Part shown: piece by piece, positions 9,037 to 18,114 of the stretch
Layout: every line of letters begins with the position of its first letter
Numbering within the stretch: position 1 is the first letter of the stretch
From: G963923955 sp963923955
GTDB lineage: Bacteria > Pseudomonadota > Gammaproteobacteria > Eutrophobiales > Eutrophobiaceae
NCBI GenBank assembly: GCA_963923955.1
Contig: OZ000552.1
Span: forward strand, 558,001 to 622,000
Length of the DNA stretch: 64,000 nt
Reading direction: 5' to 3'
Notes under the pieces: generated by a model
The model's input: the letters and a program-made list of their open reading frames with translations, nothing else
Told to the model about the DNA's origin: nothing
Databases searched by the model: none
Program-made: the position numbers and the translations under genes

Positions 9037-9621
9037 ATGAATTTCTGTAGCCAATGCGGCGGCGGCATCATTATCAAGGTGCCGCCGGCGGATAATCGCC
9101 CGCGCCATGTATGTACCTCCTGCGAGATGATCCATTATCAAAACCCGAAGATAGTGGCCGGCTGTATTCCGGTCTGGGAGGGGCAGGTGCTGTTGTGCAG
9201 GCGCGCCATTGCGCCGCGCTATGGATTGTGGACTTTGCCGGCGGGCTTTATGGAGTTGGGCGAGACAACACCGGAGGCGGCGCTGCGCGAGACCCGGGAA
9301 GAGGCCCGCGCCCGGGTGGAATTGCAGGGCTTGTATGTGGTGATGAACCTGCCGCATGTTAATCAGGTCTATATGATGTTTCGTGCGCGCTTGCTGGATA
9401 TGGATTTTTCTGCGGGCGAGGAAAGCCTTGAGGTACGGCTGTACCGGGAAGAAGATATTCCTTGGGATAGATTAGCCTTTGCAACCATCCGGCACACCTT
9501 GTGCCTGTATTTTGAAGATCAGAAGCGCAAGGAATACAAGATGCACGCAGGGGATATTATTAAAGCAGGAGATAGCTACCGCTTTCGCCGTGAAGGCCGG
9601 GACGGGCATGATGAAAGTTAA
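9037..9621 (+). CDS. Nudix hydrolase with N-terminal zinc ribbon
   Basis: A 194-residue protein. Residues 1-30 hold a zinc ribbon (FCSQCGG ... VCTSCEM) and residues 35-170 a Nudix domain, with the Nudix box running from GFMELGE to RETREEA. Zinc-ribbon Nudix proteins of the NudC type hydrolyse NAD(H) or related pyrophosphates, but this one is shorter and lacks the N-terminal NudC domain, so the substrate is open. The gene follows tesA by 35 bases on the same strand. Its last codons overlap the end of the convergent small gene by 4 bases. Confidence 0.88.
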   Translation: MNFCSQCGGGIIIKVPPADNRPRHVCTSCEMIHYQNPKIVAGCIPVWEGQVLLCRRAIAPRYGLWTLPAGFMELGETTPEAALRETREEARARVELQGLYVVMNLPHVNQVYMMFRARLLDMDFSAGEESLEVRLYREEDIPWDRLAFATIRHTLCLYFEDQKRKEYKMHAGDIIKAGDSYRFRREGRDGHDES

Positions 9622-9824
9622 TCGCCGACCTGTACCCAACTGCCGAAACTGCATTCATAACACTTGCCGCCGGTGCTGACCTGGTCGCCGCTGGAAAATT
9701 CTGCATCATTCCAGTAACACTTCTGCTCCATTTGATCCATCTGCACGGTGGCTTCATCGCTGTTCGGCCCCAGGATGGCGGAGGTCTTTTTGCCAGGTGC
9801 CGCTGGCTCAACAGGTGTGGACAT
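9618..9824 (-). CDS. Small cysteine-containing hypothetical protein
   Basis: A 68-residue protein with a disordered Pro/Ala-rich start and a C-terminal segment KCYWNDAEFSSG followed by GGKCYECSFGSW. This pattern of short beta-strands and paired cysteines resembles small DUF1496-type proteins, but I am not certain of the family. A good ribosome site (AAGGAG) lies upstream of its ATG, which supports it being a real gene. There is no signal peptide. It is convergent with the Nudix gene and the stop codons overlap. Confidence 0.65.
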   Translation of the reverse strand: MSTPVEPAAPGKKTSAILGPNSDEATVQMDQMEQKCYWNDAEFSSGDQVSTGGKCYECSFGSWVQVGD

Positions 9825-9899
9825 GCCTAAGTCTCCTTATCAAAGTTACAAGTACGGCCTATCATAATGCCTCGCCACCGAATGTGCCAGCGATATGTA

Positions 9900-10037
9900 T
9901 TCTTAAAGAGAAGCCGTTTTAAGAAGATGAGGAGGGTTTATGCGCCCACCTGCCGGCGCATCCTCCTCCTGACCCCTTCCAGCCCCGAAAGGGGCGATCT
10001 TCTCAACAGCGGAGCAGTTCTGCCCCGCCTATTTTTT
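9900..10037 (+). ncRNA. Candidate structured RNA with terminator, upstream of groESL
   Basis: No gene covers this stretch, yet it folds extensively. AGAAGAT (9922-9928) pairs with ATCTTCT (9997-10003) and encloses two hairpins. The first has GAGGAGG (9929-9935) with CCTCCTC (9962-9968), continued by ATGCGCC (9940-9946) with GGCGCAT (9955-9961). The second has GCCCC (9982-9986) with GGGGC (9991-9995) and a GAAA tetraloop. An alternative hairpin, TTCTTAAA (9900-9907) with TTTAAGAA (9918-9925), competes with the closing stem. A terminator hairpin follows at 10009. The pattern suggests a small RNA or switch-like leader. The 5' end and promoter are not clear, and I do not recognise a known family. 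Confidence 0.45.
10009..10037 (+). terminator. Intrinsic terminator just before the groES promoter
   Basis: GCGG (10009-10012) pairs with CCGC (10025-10028), then after one A-C mismatch GCA (10014-10016) pairs with TGC (10021-10023). The hairpin is followed by TATTTTTT ending at 10037. It would end a plus-strand transcript about 15 bases before the groES -35 box. Confidence 0.6.
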
Positions 10038-10051
10038 CTCACTAAAAAATG

Positions 10052-10079
10052 TTGACATTGAAAAAAAAAGCCCTATATT
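10052..10079 (+). promoter_or_regulatory. groESL promoter
   Basis: TTGACA (10052-10057), a 16-base spacer and TATATT (10074-10079) form a good sigma-70 promoter. The transcription start would fall inside the CIRCE element. The embedded TTGAAA...CCCTAT could also serve a sigma-32 type polymerase, but that match is weaker. Confidence 0.7.
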
Positions 10080-10080
10080 T

Positions 10081-10107
10081 CTGGCACTCACTCGGCAAGA
10101 GTGCTAA
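10081..10107 (+). promoter_or_regulatory. CIRCE operator (HrcA site)
   Basis: The right arm GAGTGCTAA (10099-10107) is a perfect CIRCE half and the left arm CTGGCACTC (10081-10089) matches TTAGCACTC at 7 of 9 positions, with the standard 9-base spacer. HrcA binding here would repress groESL until heat shock. hrcA itself is not in the window. Confidence 0.85.
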
Positions 10108-10165
10108 CAACCCTTAATTTTTTTATATAAAACAATCGCTTAGTTTAATTGGAGGTAAGCAGACT

Positions 10166-10453
10166 ATGAATATCCGTCCATTACATGATCGGGTGGTCGT
10201 CAAACGGCTGGAGGAGGAAAAGACCTCGGCCGGTGGCATCGTCATCCCGGACAGTGCCACGGAAAAGCCCATCCAGGGCGAGATCATTGCCGTTGGCAAT
10301 GGCAAGATCCTGGATAGCGGCGAAGTGCGGGCGCTGGATGTGAAAAAAGGCGACCGCATCCTGTTCGGAAAGTATTCCGGCACCGAGGTGAAGGTCGATG
10401 GGGAAGAACTGCTGGTGATGCGTGAAGACGACATCATGGGCGTTGTCGAATAA
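10166..10453 (+). CDS. groES: Co-chaperonin GroES
   Basis: A 95-residue GroES (MNIRPLHDRVVVKR start, GGIVIPDSATEKP mobile loop, LLVMREDDIMGVVE end). Seven copies cap the GroEL ring and close the folding chamber. A strong ribosome site (GGAGG) precedes the ATG. The gene begins an operon with groEL behind a CIRCE-controlled promoter. Length and motifs are fully standard. Confidence 0.98.
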   Translation: MNIRPLHDRVVVKRLEEEKTSAGGIVIPDSATEKPIQGEIIAVGNGKILDSGEVRALDVKKGDRILFGKYSGTEVKVDGEELLVMREDDIMGVVE

Positions 10454-10481
10454 GCCGTTTTTTTTAAGAGGAAATACAAAA

Positions 10482-12128
<1,647 letters not shown>

Positions 12129-12146
12129 GCCGTGCTACCTTGCCTT

Positions 12147-12184
12147 CTCTTAAAATAAGTCCAAGGACGGGCTTGTTTTAAGAG
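12147..12184 (+). other. Long AT-rich hairpin after groEL
   Basis: CTCTTAAAATAAG (12147-12159) pairs with CTTGTTTTAAGAG (12172-12184), 13 pairs including one G-T, around a 12-base loop. It lies between the groEL stop and the terminator below and may protect the mRNA 3' end. Confidence 0.5.
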
Positions 12185-12200
12185 TTTGCCGTAAAACAAA

Positions 12201-12228
12201 AAACCCGCTTTTTTAGCGGGTTTTTTTA
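12201..12228 (+). terminator. Intrinsic terminator of groESL, probably bidirectional
   Basis: AAACCCGCT (12201-12209) pairs with AGCGGGTTT (12215-12223) around a 5-base loop. A T-run follows on the plus strand and A-rich sequence precedes the stem, so it could also serve the convergent methyltransferase gene. Confidence 0.85.
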
Positions 12229-12235
12229 TGCGCTG

Positions 12236-12971
12236 CTATGCCGACGGCTTCCGCGCCTCGATCGTCATGTGTCCCCATTTCCGGGCGATGAAGCGGCACA
12301 GCCAGGCTGGCCAGTTGGCATGGCCGAAGCGGGTGTGGAACCAGTCCACCTCCAGGTGATTGAAATCAGACAGATGTCGCTCGAAGGTCGCGACGATCTG
12401 CGGATACTCCCGGTAATAAGTCCAGTCATCCAGCCATTGGCAAAAATCGCTTGCCCATTGCCGCGGGCGCTTGTTCTCCTTGTGGTGTCCCAGACCGGCC
12501 AGCCGCGCCAGATGCGCATAGTGGATGCGCAGGGCGGAGCCCTTCGGGAACCAGTGCAGGAAGGGTACCCCGCAATGGCCCTCACGCCAGACGCCCTTGT
12601 CCGGGAACAGGCAGAGCAGCCTGCCGCTGGGTTTAAGCACCCGCGCCATCTCGGCGATGACGACACCCAGATCAGGAACATGCTCCAGCACCTGGTTGTT
12701 GGTGATCAGATCGAAGCTCTCATCGGCAAAGGGGATGCGGTCGTCCTCCATTTTGAAGATCGTCCGACCAAACTTCTCCGGCGCAATCGCAGCAGGTGCA
12801 TGGGCGGCTTCATAGAAGACATCGCAACCGACACAATCGATCCCCTTGTCCCGGGCGAGCTCGACGATCTGTCCGGCGCCGCAGCCGTAGTCCAGCATTC
12901 GCCTCCCCCCCCCCCCCCGCAGCGGGCAGGTGTTTGGCGGCATAGGCGACGCAGTATTCGTAGTTATTCAT
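12236..12971 (-). CDS. SAM-dependent class I methyltransferase, frame-split by a G14 tract
   Basis: The body is a class I methyltransferase with motif I LDYGCGAGQIV, acidic loop CVGCDVF, and NNQVLEHVPD with ARVLKPSGRLLCLFPD, as in Methyltransf_11 proteins. The substrate is unknown. The best start is the ATG at 12971, which has an AAGGGA ribosome site and gives MNNYEYCVAYAAKHLPAA. A run of 14 G (12905-12918) then throws translation out of frame with the body. Thirteen, 10 or 16 G would restore it. As written, only starts inside (ATG at 12943, in the other frame before the tract, or 12898) give the body in frame. Either slipped-strand variation or a sequence error explains this. The gene is convergent to groEL. 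Confidence 0.82.
12905..12918. repeat. Homopolymer tract, 14 C on plus strand (14 G in the gene)
   Basis: Fourteen identical bases lie 53 bases inside the methyltransferase coding region counted from its ATG at 12971. Tracts of this length mutate by slippage at high rate in phase-variable genes. They are also a common place for read or assembly error. Confidence 0.9.
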
Positions 12972-13108
12972 GGGCATCCCTTATGAACGCCTAAAGCAGG
13001 TTGATTGCAAACATCGGTTTATGTGGCCGCCAAGTCCGGCGGCATGAGGATGGGAGGTATGCGTCCAAGCTGGATCGTGGTCGTTGCACCATCCGGGATA
13101 CGCCACCT

Positions 13109-14365
13109 TTATCGCTTCATCGCATCGAAGAAGTCGGCGTTGCTCTTCGTTGCCTTTAGGCGTTCCAGCAAAAACTCCATCGCCGCCAGGGGCTCCATCG
13201 GGTGCAATAACTTGCGCAGGATCCAGATCTTTTGCAGCTCGTCTTTTTCAGTCAGCATCTCCTCCCGGCGGGTGCCGGAGCGGTTGATGTTGATCGCCGG
13301 GTAGATGCGTTTCTCGGCAATCTCCCGGTCCAGGTGCAATTCCATGTTGCCGGTGCCCTTGAATTCTTCGTAGATGACATCGTCCATGCGCGAGCCGGTA
13401 TCGACCAGGGCGGTGGCGAGAATCGTCAGGCTGCCGCCCTCTTCGATGTTGCGCGCAGCGCCGAAGAAGCGCTTGGGGCGTTGCAGGGCGTTGGCATCCA
13501 CGCCGCCGGTTAAGACCTTGCCGGAGGCCGGCACGACAGTATTGTAGGCGCGGGCCAGGCGGGTGATGGAGTCCAGCAGGATGACCACGTCTTTTTTATG
13601 CTCGGTTAAGCGTTTGGCGCGCGCAATCGCCATCTCCGCCACCTGCACATGGCGGCTGGCCGGCTCATCAAAGGTGCTGGAGATGACCTCGGCGCGCACC
13701 GAGCGCTCCATTTCGGTAACTTCCTCCGGGCGCTCGTCGATCAGCAGCACGATGAGATGACATTCCGGCTGCTTATGCGTGATGGACTGGGCGATGCTTT
13801 GCAGGATCATGGTCTTGCCGGCTTTGGGCGGTGAGACGATTAGGCCGCGCTGGCCCTTGCCGGTCGGGGCGACCAGGTCAATGATGCGGGGCGTTAGGTC
13901 TTCTGTGCTGCCGTTGCCCAATTCCAGCTTCAAGCGATCATCGGCAAACAGCGGTGTCAAGTTCTCAAACAGGATCTTGTTCCGCGCCTTGTCCGGCGGC
14001 TCAAAGTTGATCTCGGCGATTTTTAGCAAGGCAAAGTAGCGCTCGCCGTCTTTGGGCGGGCGGATCTTGCCGGCGATGTTGTCCCCGGTGCGCAGGTTAA
14101 AGCGGCGTATCTGGCTGGGCGAGACATAGATGTCATCAGAACCCGCCAGATAAGAGCTGTCGGCGGAGCGCAGGAAGCCGAAGCCGTCCTGGAGTATTTC
14201 CAGCACGCCGGAGCCATAGATGTCTTCGCCTCGTTTGGCTTGGGCCTTTAAGATTTCAAAGATGACATCCTGTTTGCGCGAGCGGGCTAGGCCGTCCAGG
14301 CCGAGGGTTTCGGAGAGCTTGATCAGTTCAGAAGCCGGCTGTTGTTTCAGTTCGGTTAGGTTCAT
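13109..14365 (-). CDS. rho: Transcription termination factor Rho
   Basis: A 418-residue Rho. It has the N-terminal helical domain, the cold-shock-like RNA-binding domain with DGFGFLR and the hexameric RecA-type ATPase with Walker A SPPKAGKT. KGTGNMELHLDR lies in the C-terminal RNA-contacting part. Length is standard. It lies downstream of trxA on the same strand, as in many gammaproteobacteria. The roughly 170-base gap to trxA contains a small hairpin (GGGAC AATCAA GTCCC) and probably the rho leader, where Rho commonly controls its own synthesis. No leader peptide was called. Confidence 0.97.
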   Translation of the reverse strand: MNLTELKQQPASELIKLSETLGLDGLARSRKQDVIFEILKAQAKRGEDIYGSGVLEILQDGFGFLRSADSSYLAGSDDIYVSPSQIRRFNLRTGDNIAGKIRPPKDGERYFALLKIAEINFEPPDKARNKILFENLTPLFADDRLKLELGNGSTEDLTPRIIDLVAPTGKGQRGLIVSPPKAGKTMILQSIAQSITHKQPECHLIVLLIDERPEEVTEMERSVRAEVISSTFDEPASRHVQVAEMAIARAKRLTEHKKDVVILLDSITRLARAYNTVVPASGKVLTGGVDANALQRPKRFFGAARNIEEGGSLTILATALVDTGSRMDDVIYEEFKGTGNMELHLDREIAEKRIYPAININRSGTRREEMLTEKDELQKIWILRKLLHPMEPLAAMEFLLERLKATKSNADFFDAMKR

Positions 14366-14538
14366 GGATTCTTAGATTGTATTTTAACTAGGGATGGAAT
14401 GCGCAGATGCCGATTATCGCACATGGCACCTGCATGGGTTTTTACTTCTTTTACGTTGCGGGATTGGTCGGGACTTGATTGTCCCTTACTCTTATAGGGT
14501 AGCACCTCAAAGCGCGGGCGTCCAGTTTATTTTTATCC

Positions 14539-14865
14539 TTAAATCGCGCTGTCGATAAAGGCCGCCAGCTGGGATTTTGACAAGGCGCCGACCTTGGTGT
14601 CAACGACCTTGCCGTCCTTGAAGATCATCAGGGTTGGGATGCCGCGCACGGCATATTTGCCCGGCGTTTTCTGGTTGTCATCGACATTCATCTTGGCCAC
14701 CGCCACCTTGCCCTGATACTCCTGGGCGATCTCATCTAAAATAGGCGCGATCATCTTGCATGGCCCGCACCACTCGGCCCAATAATCAACAAGAACGGGC
14801 AACTCGGCCTGCAAGACATCTTGTTCAAAGGATGAATCGGAAGTGTGCATGATGTGTGCGCTCAT
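14539..14865 (-). CDS. trxA: Thioredoxin 1
   Basis: A 108-residue thioredoxin with the active site WAEWCGPCK and the cis-proline in RGIPTLMIF. It reduces cytosolic disulfides with electrons from thioredoxin reductase. The start at 14865 (MSAHIMHTSDSSFEQ) is preceded by AAGGAG. A longer open frame up to 15021 runs into repeat DNA and is not credible. It is followed by rho on the same strand. Confidence 0.96.
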   Translation of the reverse strand: MSAHIMHTSDSSFEQDVLQAELPVLVDYWAEWCGPCKMIAPILDEIAQEYQGKVAVAKMNVDDNQKTPGKYAVRGIPTLMIFKDGKVVDTKVGALSKSQLAAFIDSAI

Positions 14866-14950
14866 GGTGCTTGTTGCTCCTTGTTGGTTGTGCTTGGCAG
14901 GGCATTTCAGCGTAAATGTGCGCCAAATGCAAGTATTGTTCAGAGGCTTG

Positions 14951-15205
14951 TCCCCGCGCAAGCGGGGAACAGGGGACGAAGGGCAGAAGACGGATTCTAG
15001 AGAATGCCGCTTTGCGGGCATACTTTATTTACTGTTCTCTGCCCTCTGAAAGCATCTCATCATCGCTCTTCGTCATTCCTGGCTTGACCAGGAATCCATT
15101 CAATGCCTTAAGTAGATTCCTGCTTCCGCAGGAATGACGTTCTTGCGCAGGAATAGTCGGCCCCGTTCCCTGGTCGGTGCCAGGGACTTGGCTGGACACG
15201 GGGAC
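14951..15205. repeat. Intergenic region with dispersed palindromic repeats
   Basis: The 439 bases between trxA and lptM have no convincing gene. They hold CGTCATTCCTGG...CCAGGAATCCA (15071-15098) and an inverted copy ATTCCTGC TTCC GCAGGAATGACG (about 15115-15139). A GC-rich hairpin TCCCCGC GCAA GCGGGGA sits near 14951-14970 and CCCTGG...CCAGGG near 15167-15186. The unit at 15115-15139, read on the minus strand, recurs near 26043. These look like REP-type extragenic repeats and may act as transcript ends between the divergent genes. Confidence 0.65.
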
Positions 15206-15304
15206 GGGAAAAGGGAGAAGCGCCTTAAGGTTGCCGCCCTTACATTGATATAGATACTTCTCATAATCTGCTATGCTCATCCGCCTTTATTTGGCGAAAA
15301 AAGT

Positions 15305-15451
15305 ATGACTCCCCGACACATTCTCAGCAAGAGCCGGACTTGGCTGCTCGCCCTTGCGCTGTTGGCATTGAGCGCCTGCGGCCAGAAGGGTGCGCTGTAT
15401 TTGCCCGATGAGCGCCGCGCCGCGCCGGCCGAGAGCGGCCACCCCGCTTAA
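15305..15451 (+). CDS. lptM: Small lipoprotein LptM (YifL-like)
   Basis: A 48-residue lipoprotein precursor. A charged start (MTPRHILSKSR) and a hydrophobic core are followed by the lipobox LSAC, then GQKGALYLPDE, the hallmark of the LptM/YifL/LppL family. LptM helps the assembly of the LPS translocon LptD-LptE at the outer membrane. It lies 9 bases upstream of lysA on the same strand, an order conserved in Pseudomonas and relatives. The ribosome site is weak. Confidence 0.88.
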   Translation: MTPRHILSKSRTWLLALALLALSACGQKGALYLPDERRAAPAESGHPA

Positions 15452-15460
15452 AGCCTAAAG

Positions 15461-16717
15461 ATGGCGCCGTTTCACTACGCCGACGGCCGCTTGTACGCCG
15501 AGGCGGTTGCCTTGCCGGAGATCGCGGCGCGTTTTGGTACGCCCTGCTATGTCTATTCTCGCGCTGAAATCGAGGCGCAATGGCGGGCTTACTCGCAAGC
15601 CTTTGCCGCCCGCCCGCACTTGATCTGCTATGCGGTCAAGGCCAACAGCAACCTAGCCGTGTTAAATGTCCTGGCGCGCTTAGGATCCGGCTTCGATATC
15701 GTCTCGGTAGGCGAATTAGAGCGGGTTCTAAAAGCAGGCGGCGATGCGGCCAAGGTGATCTTTTCCGGCGTGGGCAAGCGGCGGGATGAAATACAGCGCG
15801 CCCTGGAAGTGGGGATTAAGTGTTTTAACGTGGAATCCCGCTCTGAATTGCAGCGGCTTAATGCGCTTGCGGCGGCAGCCGGCGTTCGTGCGCCCGTGTC
15901 CCTGCGGGTCAATCCCGATGTGGATGCCAACACCCACCCCTACATCGCAACGGGCTTGAGAGAGAATAAATTTGGCGTACCTTGGGAGGAGGCGCTCGGC
16001 GTCTATCAGGAGGCGGCGAACTTGGCGCATATCAACCTAAGCGGGATTGATTGCCACATCGGTTCACAGATAACGGAAATCTCGCCCTTTAGCGATGCCG
16101 TAGCAAAGATCATGGAATTGACCCGGGCGTTGCGCAAGCATGACATTGCATTGCGGCACATTGATGTCGGCGGCGGCCTAGGCATTGCCTATGAGGCAGC
16201 GGCAAAGATGCCGAGCGCAAAGGAACTCATCGATGCGATATACAAAGTGGTGGGTGATGCGGCCTATGAAATTCTTGTTGAGCCGGGTCGTTCCATCGTC
16301 GGGAATGCGGGCGTGTTGCTGACCAAGGTGGAATATCTCAAAGAGGCGCCGGAGAAGAATTTCGCGGTTGTGGATGCGGCCATGAACGATCTGCTGCGCC
16401 CGGCCTTGTATGGGGCGTGGCAGGAGATCAGGCCGGTGCGGGAGCGGCCGGATGCGGCGACCGGCGTCTATGATGTTGTCGGGCCTGTCTGTGAGAGCGC
16501 CGACTTTCTGGGATTGGGGCGAGCCTTATCCGTGCAGGAGGGCGATCTGCTGGCGGTCTCCTCTGCGGGCGCCTATGCCTTCAGCATGAGTTCTAACTAC
16601 AACAGCCGCCCGCGGGTTGCTGAGGTGATGGTGGATGGAAGTGAGGCACACCTTATCCGCCGCCGCGAGACCATGAGCGAGATGATGGCCGGTGAGGCCA
16701 TGATCGAGAAGCTGTAG
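15461..16717 (+). CDS. lysA: Diaminopimelate decarboxylase
   Basis: A 418-residue fold-III PLP enzyme that decarboxylates meso-diaminopimelate to lysine. The PLP-lysine lies in LICYAVKANSN, the phosphate-binding part in HIDVGGGLGI, and the catalytic C-terminal motifs are GPVCESADFLG and AGAYAFSMSSNYNSRPR. Length is standard. It is cotranscribed with lptM. dapF and xerC, which often follow, are absent; instead a convergent glutamine synthetase gene comes next. Confidence 0.96.
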   Translation: MAPFHYADGRLYAEAVALPEIAARFGTPCYVYSRAEIEAQWRAYSQAFAARPHLICYAVKANSNLAVLNVLARLGSGFDIVSVGELERVLKAGGDAAKVIFSGVGKRRDEIQRALEVGIKCFNVESRSELQRLNALAAAAGVRAPVSLRVNPDVDANTHPYIATGLRENKFGVPWEEALGVYQEAANLAHINLSGIDCHIGSQITEISPFSDAVAKIMELTRALRKHDIALRHIDVGGGLGIAYEAAAKMPSAKELIDAIYKVVGDAAYEILVEPGRSIVGNAGVLLTKVEYLKEAPEKNFAVVDAAMNDLLRPALYGAWQEIRPVRERPDAATGVYDVVGPVCESADFLGLGRALSVQEGDLLAVSSAGAYAFSMSSNYNSRPRVAEVMVDGSEAHLIRRRETMSEMMAGEAMIEKL

Positions 16718-16801
16718 GACAAGCTCGCTGCTGCCGACATCCTTGTCCGCCCACGGCGTGTAAGACAAGCCCAACAAAGACTCATCAGGACTTCATCAAT
16801 A

Positions 16802-17812
16802 TTAAATGCCGGCTTCCTTTGTCGTCTTAACGATCGCCGCGGCCACCTTGTATGGATCGGAATTGGACGCGGGACGGCGGTCTTCAAGGCGCCCCTTCCA
16901 GCCGTCCTCGATGGTGCCTACCGGTATGCGAATGGAGGCGCCGCGATCAGAGACACCGAAGCTGAACTGATTGATAGATTGCGTCTCGTGCTTGCCGGTT
17001 AGGCGGTGTTCATTATCAGCGCCATAGACGCTGATATGGCGCGGGATGTTTTTGCCGAACGCCTCGCAGATCCGGGTAAAGGTATCTTCATCGCCGGCAT
17101 TGCGCATCGCGCTGTTGGAAAAATTAGCGTGCATGCCGGAGCCGTTCCAGTCGGTATCGCCCAGCGGCTTTGGATGCCATTCAATGGCCAGGCCGTATTT
17201 CTCCGCCGTGCGCTCCAGAATATATCGGGCCAGCCAGGTTTCATCGCCGGCGCGCTTGGCGCTCTTGGCGAAGACCTGGAATTCCCATTGACCGGCCGCC
17301 ACCTCGCCGTTGATCCCTTCCACATTGAGACCGGCCTCAAGGCAGATATCCAGATGCTCTTCGATGACCTCGCGGCCATAGGCGTTGTTTGCCCCGACGG
17401 AACAGTAATACGGGCCTTGTGGGCGCGGGTAGCCGGCATGGGGGAAGCCCGGTGGCAGGTTGGTGACCGGGTCCCAGAGAAAATATTCCTGTTCAAAGCC
17501 GAACCAGAAATCATTGTCATCGTCTTCGATGGTGGCGCGCCCGTTGGACTCATGCGGCGTGCCATCGGCGTTGAGCACCTCGTTCATCACCAGATAGCCG
17601 TTTTTTCGATCCGGGTCCGGGATGATGGCAACAGGCTTTAGCAGGCAGTCCGAGTCGCTGCCGTCCGCCTGCAAGGTAGAACTGCCATCAAAGGACCACA
17701 GCGGACAGTCTTCGAGCTTGCCGCTAAAATCAGATTCCACGCGCGTCTTGCCGCGCAGGCTTTGTGTCGGTTTGTACCCATCCAGCCAAATATATTCCAA
17801 TTTGCTTTTCAT
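16802..17812 (-). CDS. glnII: Glutamine synthetase, type II (eukaryote-like)
   Basis: A 336-residue GSII, far shorter than the roughly 470-residue bacterial GSI. It makes glutamine from glutamate, ammonia and ATP. Recognisable parts are LEYIWLDGYKPTQSLRGKTR, WSFDGSSTLQADG, the catalytic GFEQEYFL, NGEVAAGQWEFQ and the Asn/His-rich NGSGMHANFSN. GSII is known from rhizobia, actinomycetes, some proteobacteria and eukaryotes. There is no adenylylation loop tyrosine of the GSI kind, so control should be transcriptional. Upstream lie a sigma-54 promoter and two NtrC-like sites. No GSI gene is in the window. Confidence 0.95.
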   Translation of the reverse strand: MKSKLEYIWLDGYKPTQSLRGKTRVESDFSGKLEDCPLWSFDGSSTLQADGSDSDCLLKPVAIIPDPDRKNGYLVMNEVLNADGTPHESNGRATIEDDDNDFWFGFEQEYFLWDPVTNLPPGFPHAGYPRPQGPYYCSVGANNAYGREVIEEHLDICLEAGLNVEGINGEVAAGQWEFQVFAKSAKRAGDETWLARYILERTAEKYGLAIEWHPKPLGDTDWNGSGMHANFSNSAMRNAGDEDTFTRICEAFGKNIPRHISVYGADNEHRLTGKHETQSINQFSFGVSDRGASIRIPVGTIEDGWKGRLEDRRPASNSDPYKVAAAIVKTTKEAGI

Positions 17813-17890
17813 GATGTCTTGTGTTCCTCCAAAAATCGATCTTGTGGTTTGCTTCAGGTTTAATTTGTAGGTTTAGGCCACCTTAGGGAT

Positions 17891-17906
17891 CGCAATATGT
17901 GTTCCA
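17891..17906 (-). promoter_or_regulatory. Sigma-54 promoter of glnII
   Basis: Read on the minus strand, TGGAACACATATTGCG matches TGGCAC-N5-TTGCW with the diagnostic GG (-24) and GC (-12) at correct spacing. Transcription would begin near 17880, leaving a leader of about 70 bases. Confidence 0.7.
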
Positions 17907-18033
17907 GTTTTTTGCCGATGCTAAAAGAAAGAAATTTTCCTATTAAAAACAACCGCTTGGGTTTGTAGCCGATTAAATGATCGACAATATAAAAGTCCGC
18001 CGAGGAAAACAGGCTTGCGGCGGAAGGCTCATC

Positions 18034-18050
18034 TGCACCATCGCTGTGCA
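18034..18050. promoter_or_regulatory. NtrC-like enhancer site 1
   Basis: TGCACCATCGCTGTGCA has perfect TGCAC/GTGCA arms with 7 bases between them, like E. coli NtrC sites (TGCACC-N5-GGTGCA). Its centre is about 160 bases upstream of the predicted glnII start. Confidence 0.65.
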
Positions 18051-18075
18051 AATAGTCGGGGTTAAGATACTAAAA

Positions 18076-18092
18076 TGCACCAGGATAGTGCA
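18076..18092. promoter_or_regulatory. NtrC-like enhancer site 2
   Basis: TGCACCAGGATAGTGCA is a second site of the same form, centred 42 bases (about four helical turns) from the first, so both would lie on the same DNA face. Confidence 0.68.
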
Positions 18093-18114
18093 AAGAACAG
18101 CGCGGCAATCCCGC

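Noticed and set aside
9867..10055. 62-residue plus-strand open frame before groES
   Set aside because: Arg/Leu-rich, no family, and it spans the hairpins, terminator and -35 box; better explained as structured non-coding sequence.
12943..12943. ATG at 12943 as the true methyltransferase start
   Set aside because: It gives MPPNTCPLRGGGG with no ribosome site, whereas 12971 has a good site and a family-like start; kept only as the in-frame alternative.
17860..18051. 63-residue minus-strand open frame upstream of glnII
   Set aside because: It covers the sigma-54 promoter and one NtrC-like site and matches no family, so it is most likely chance.
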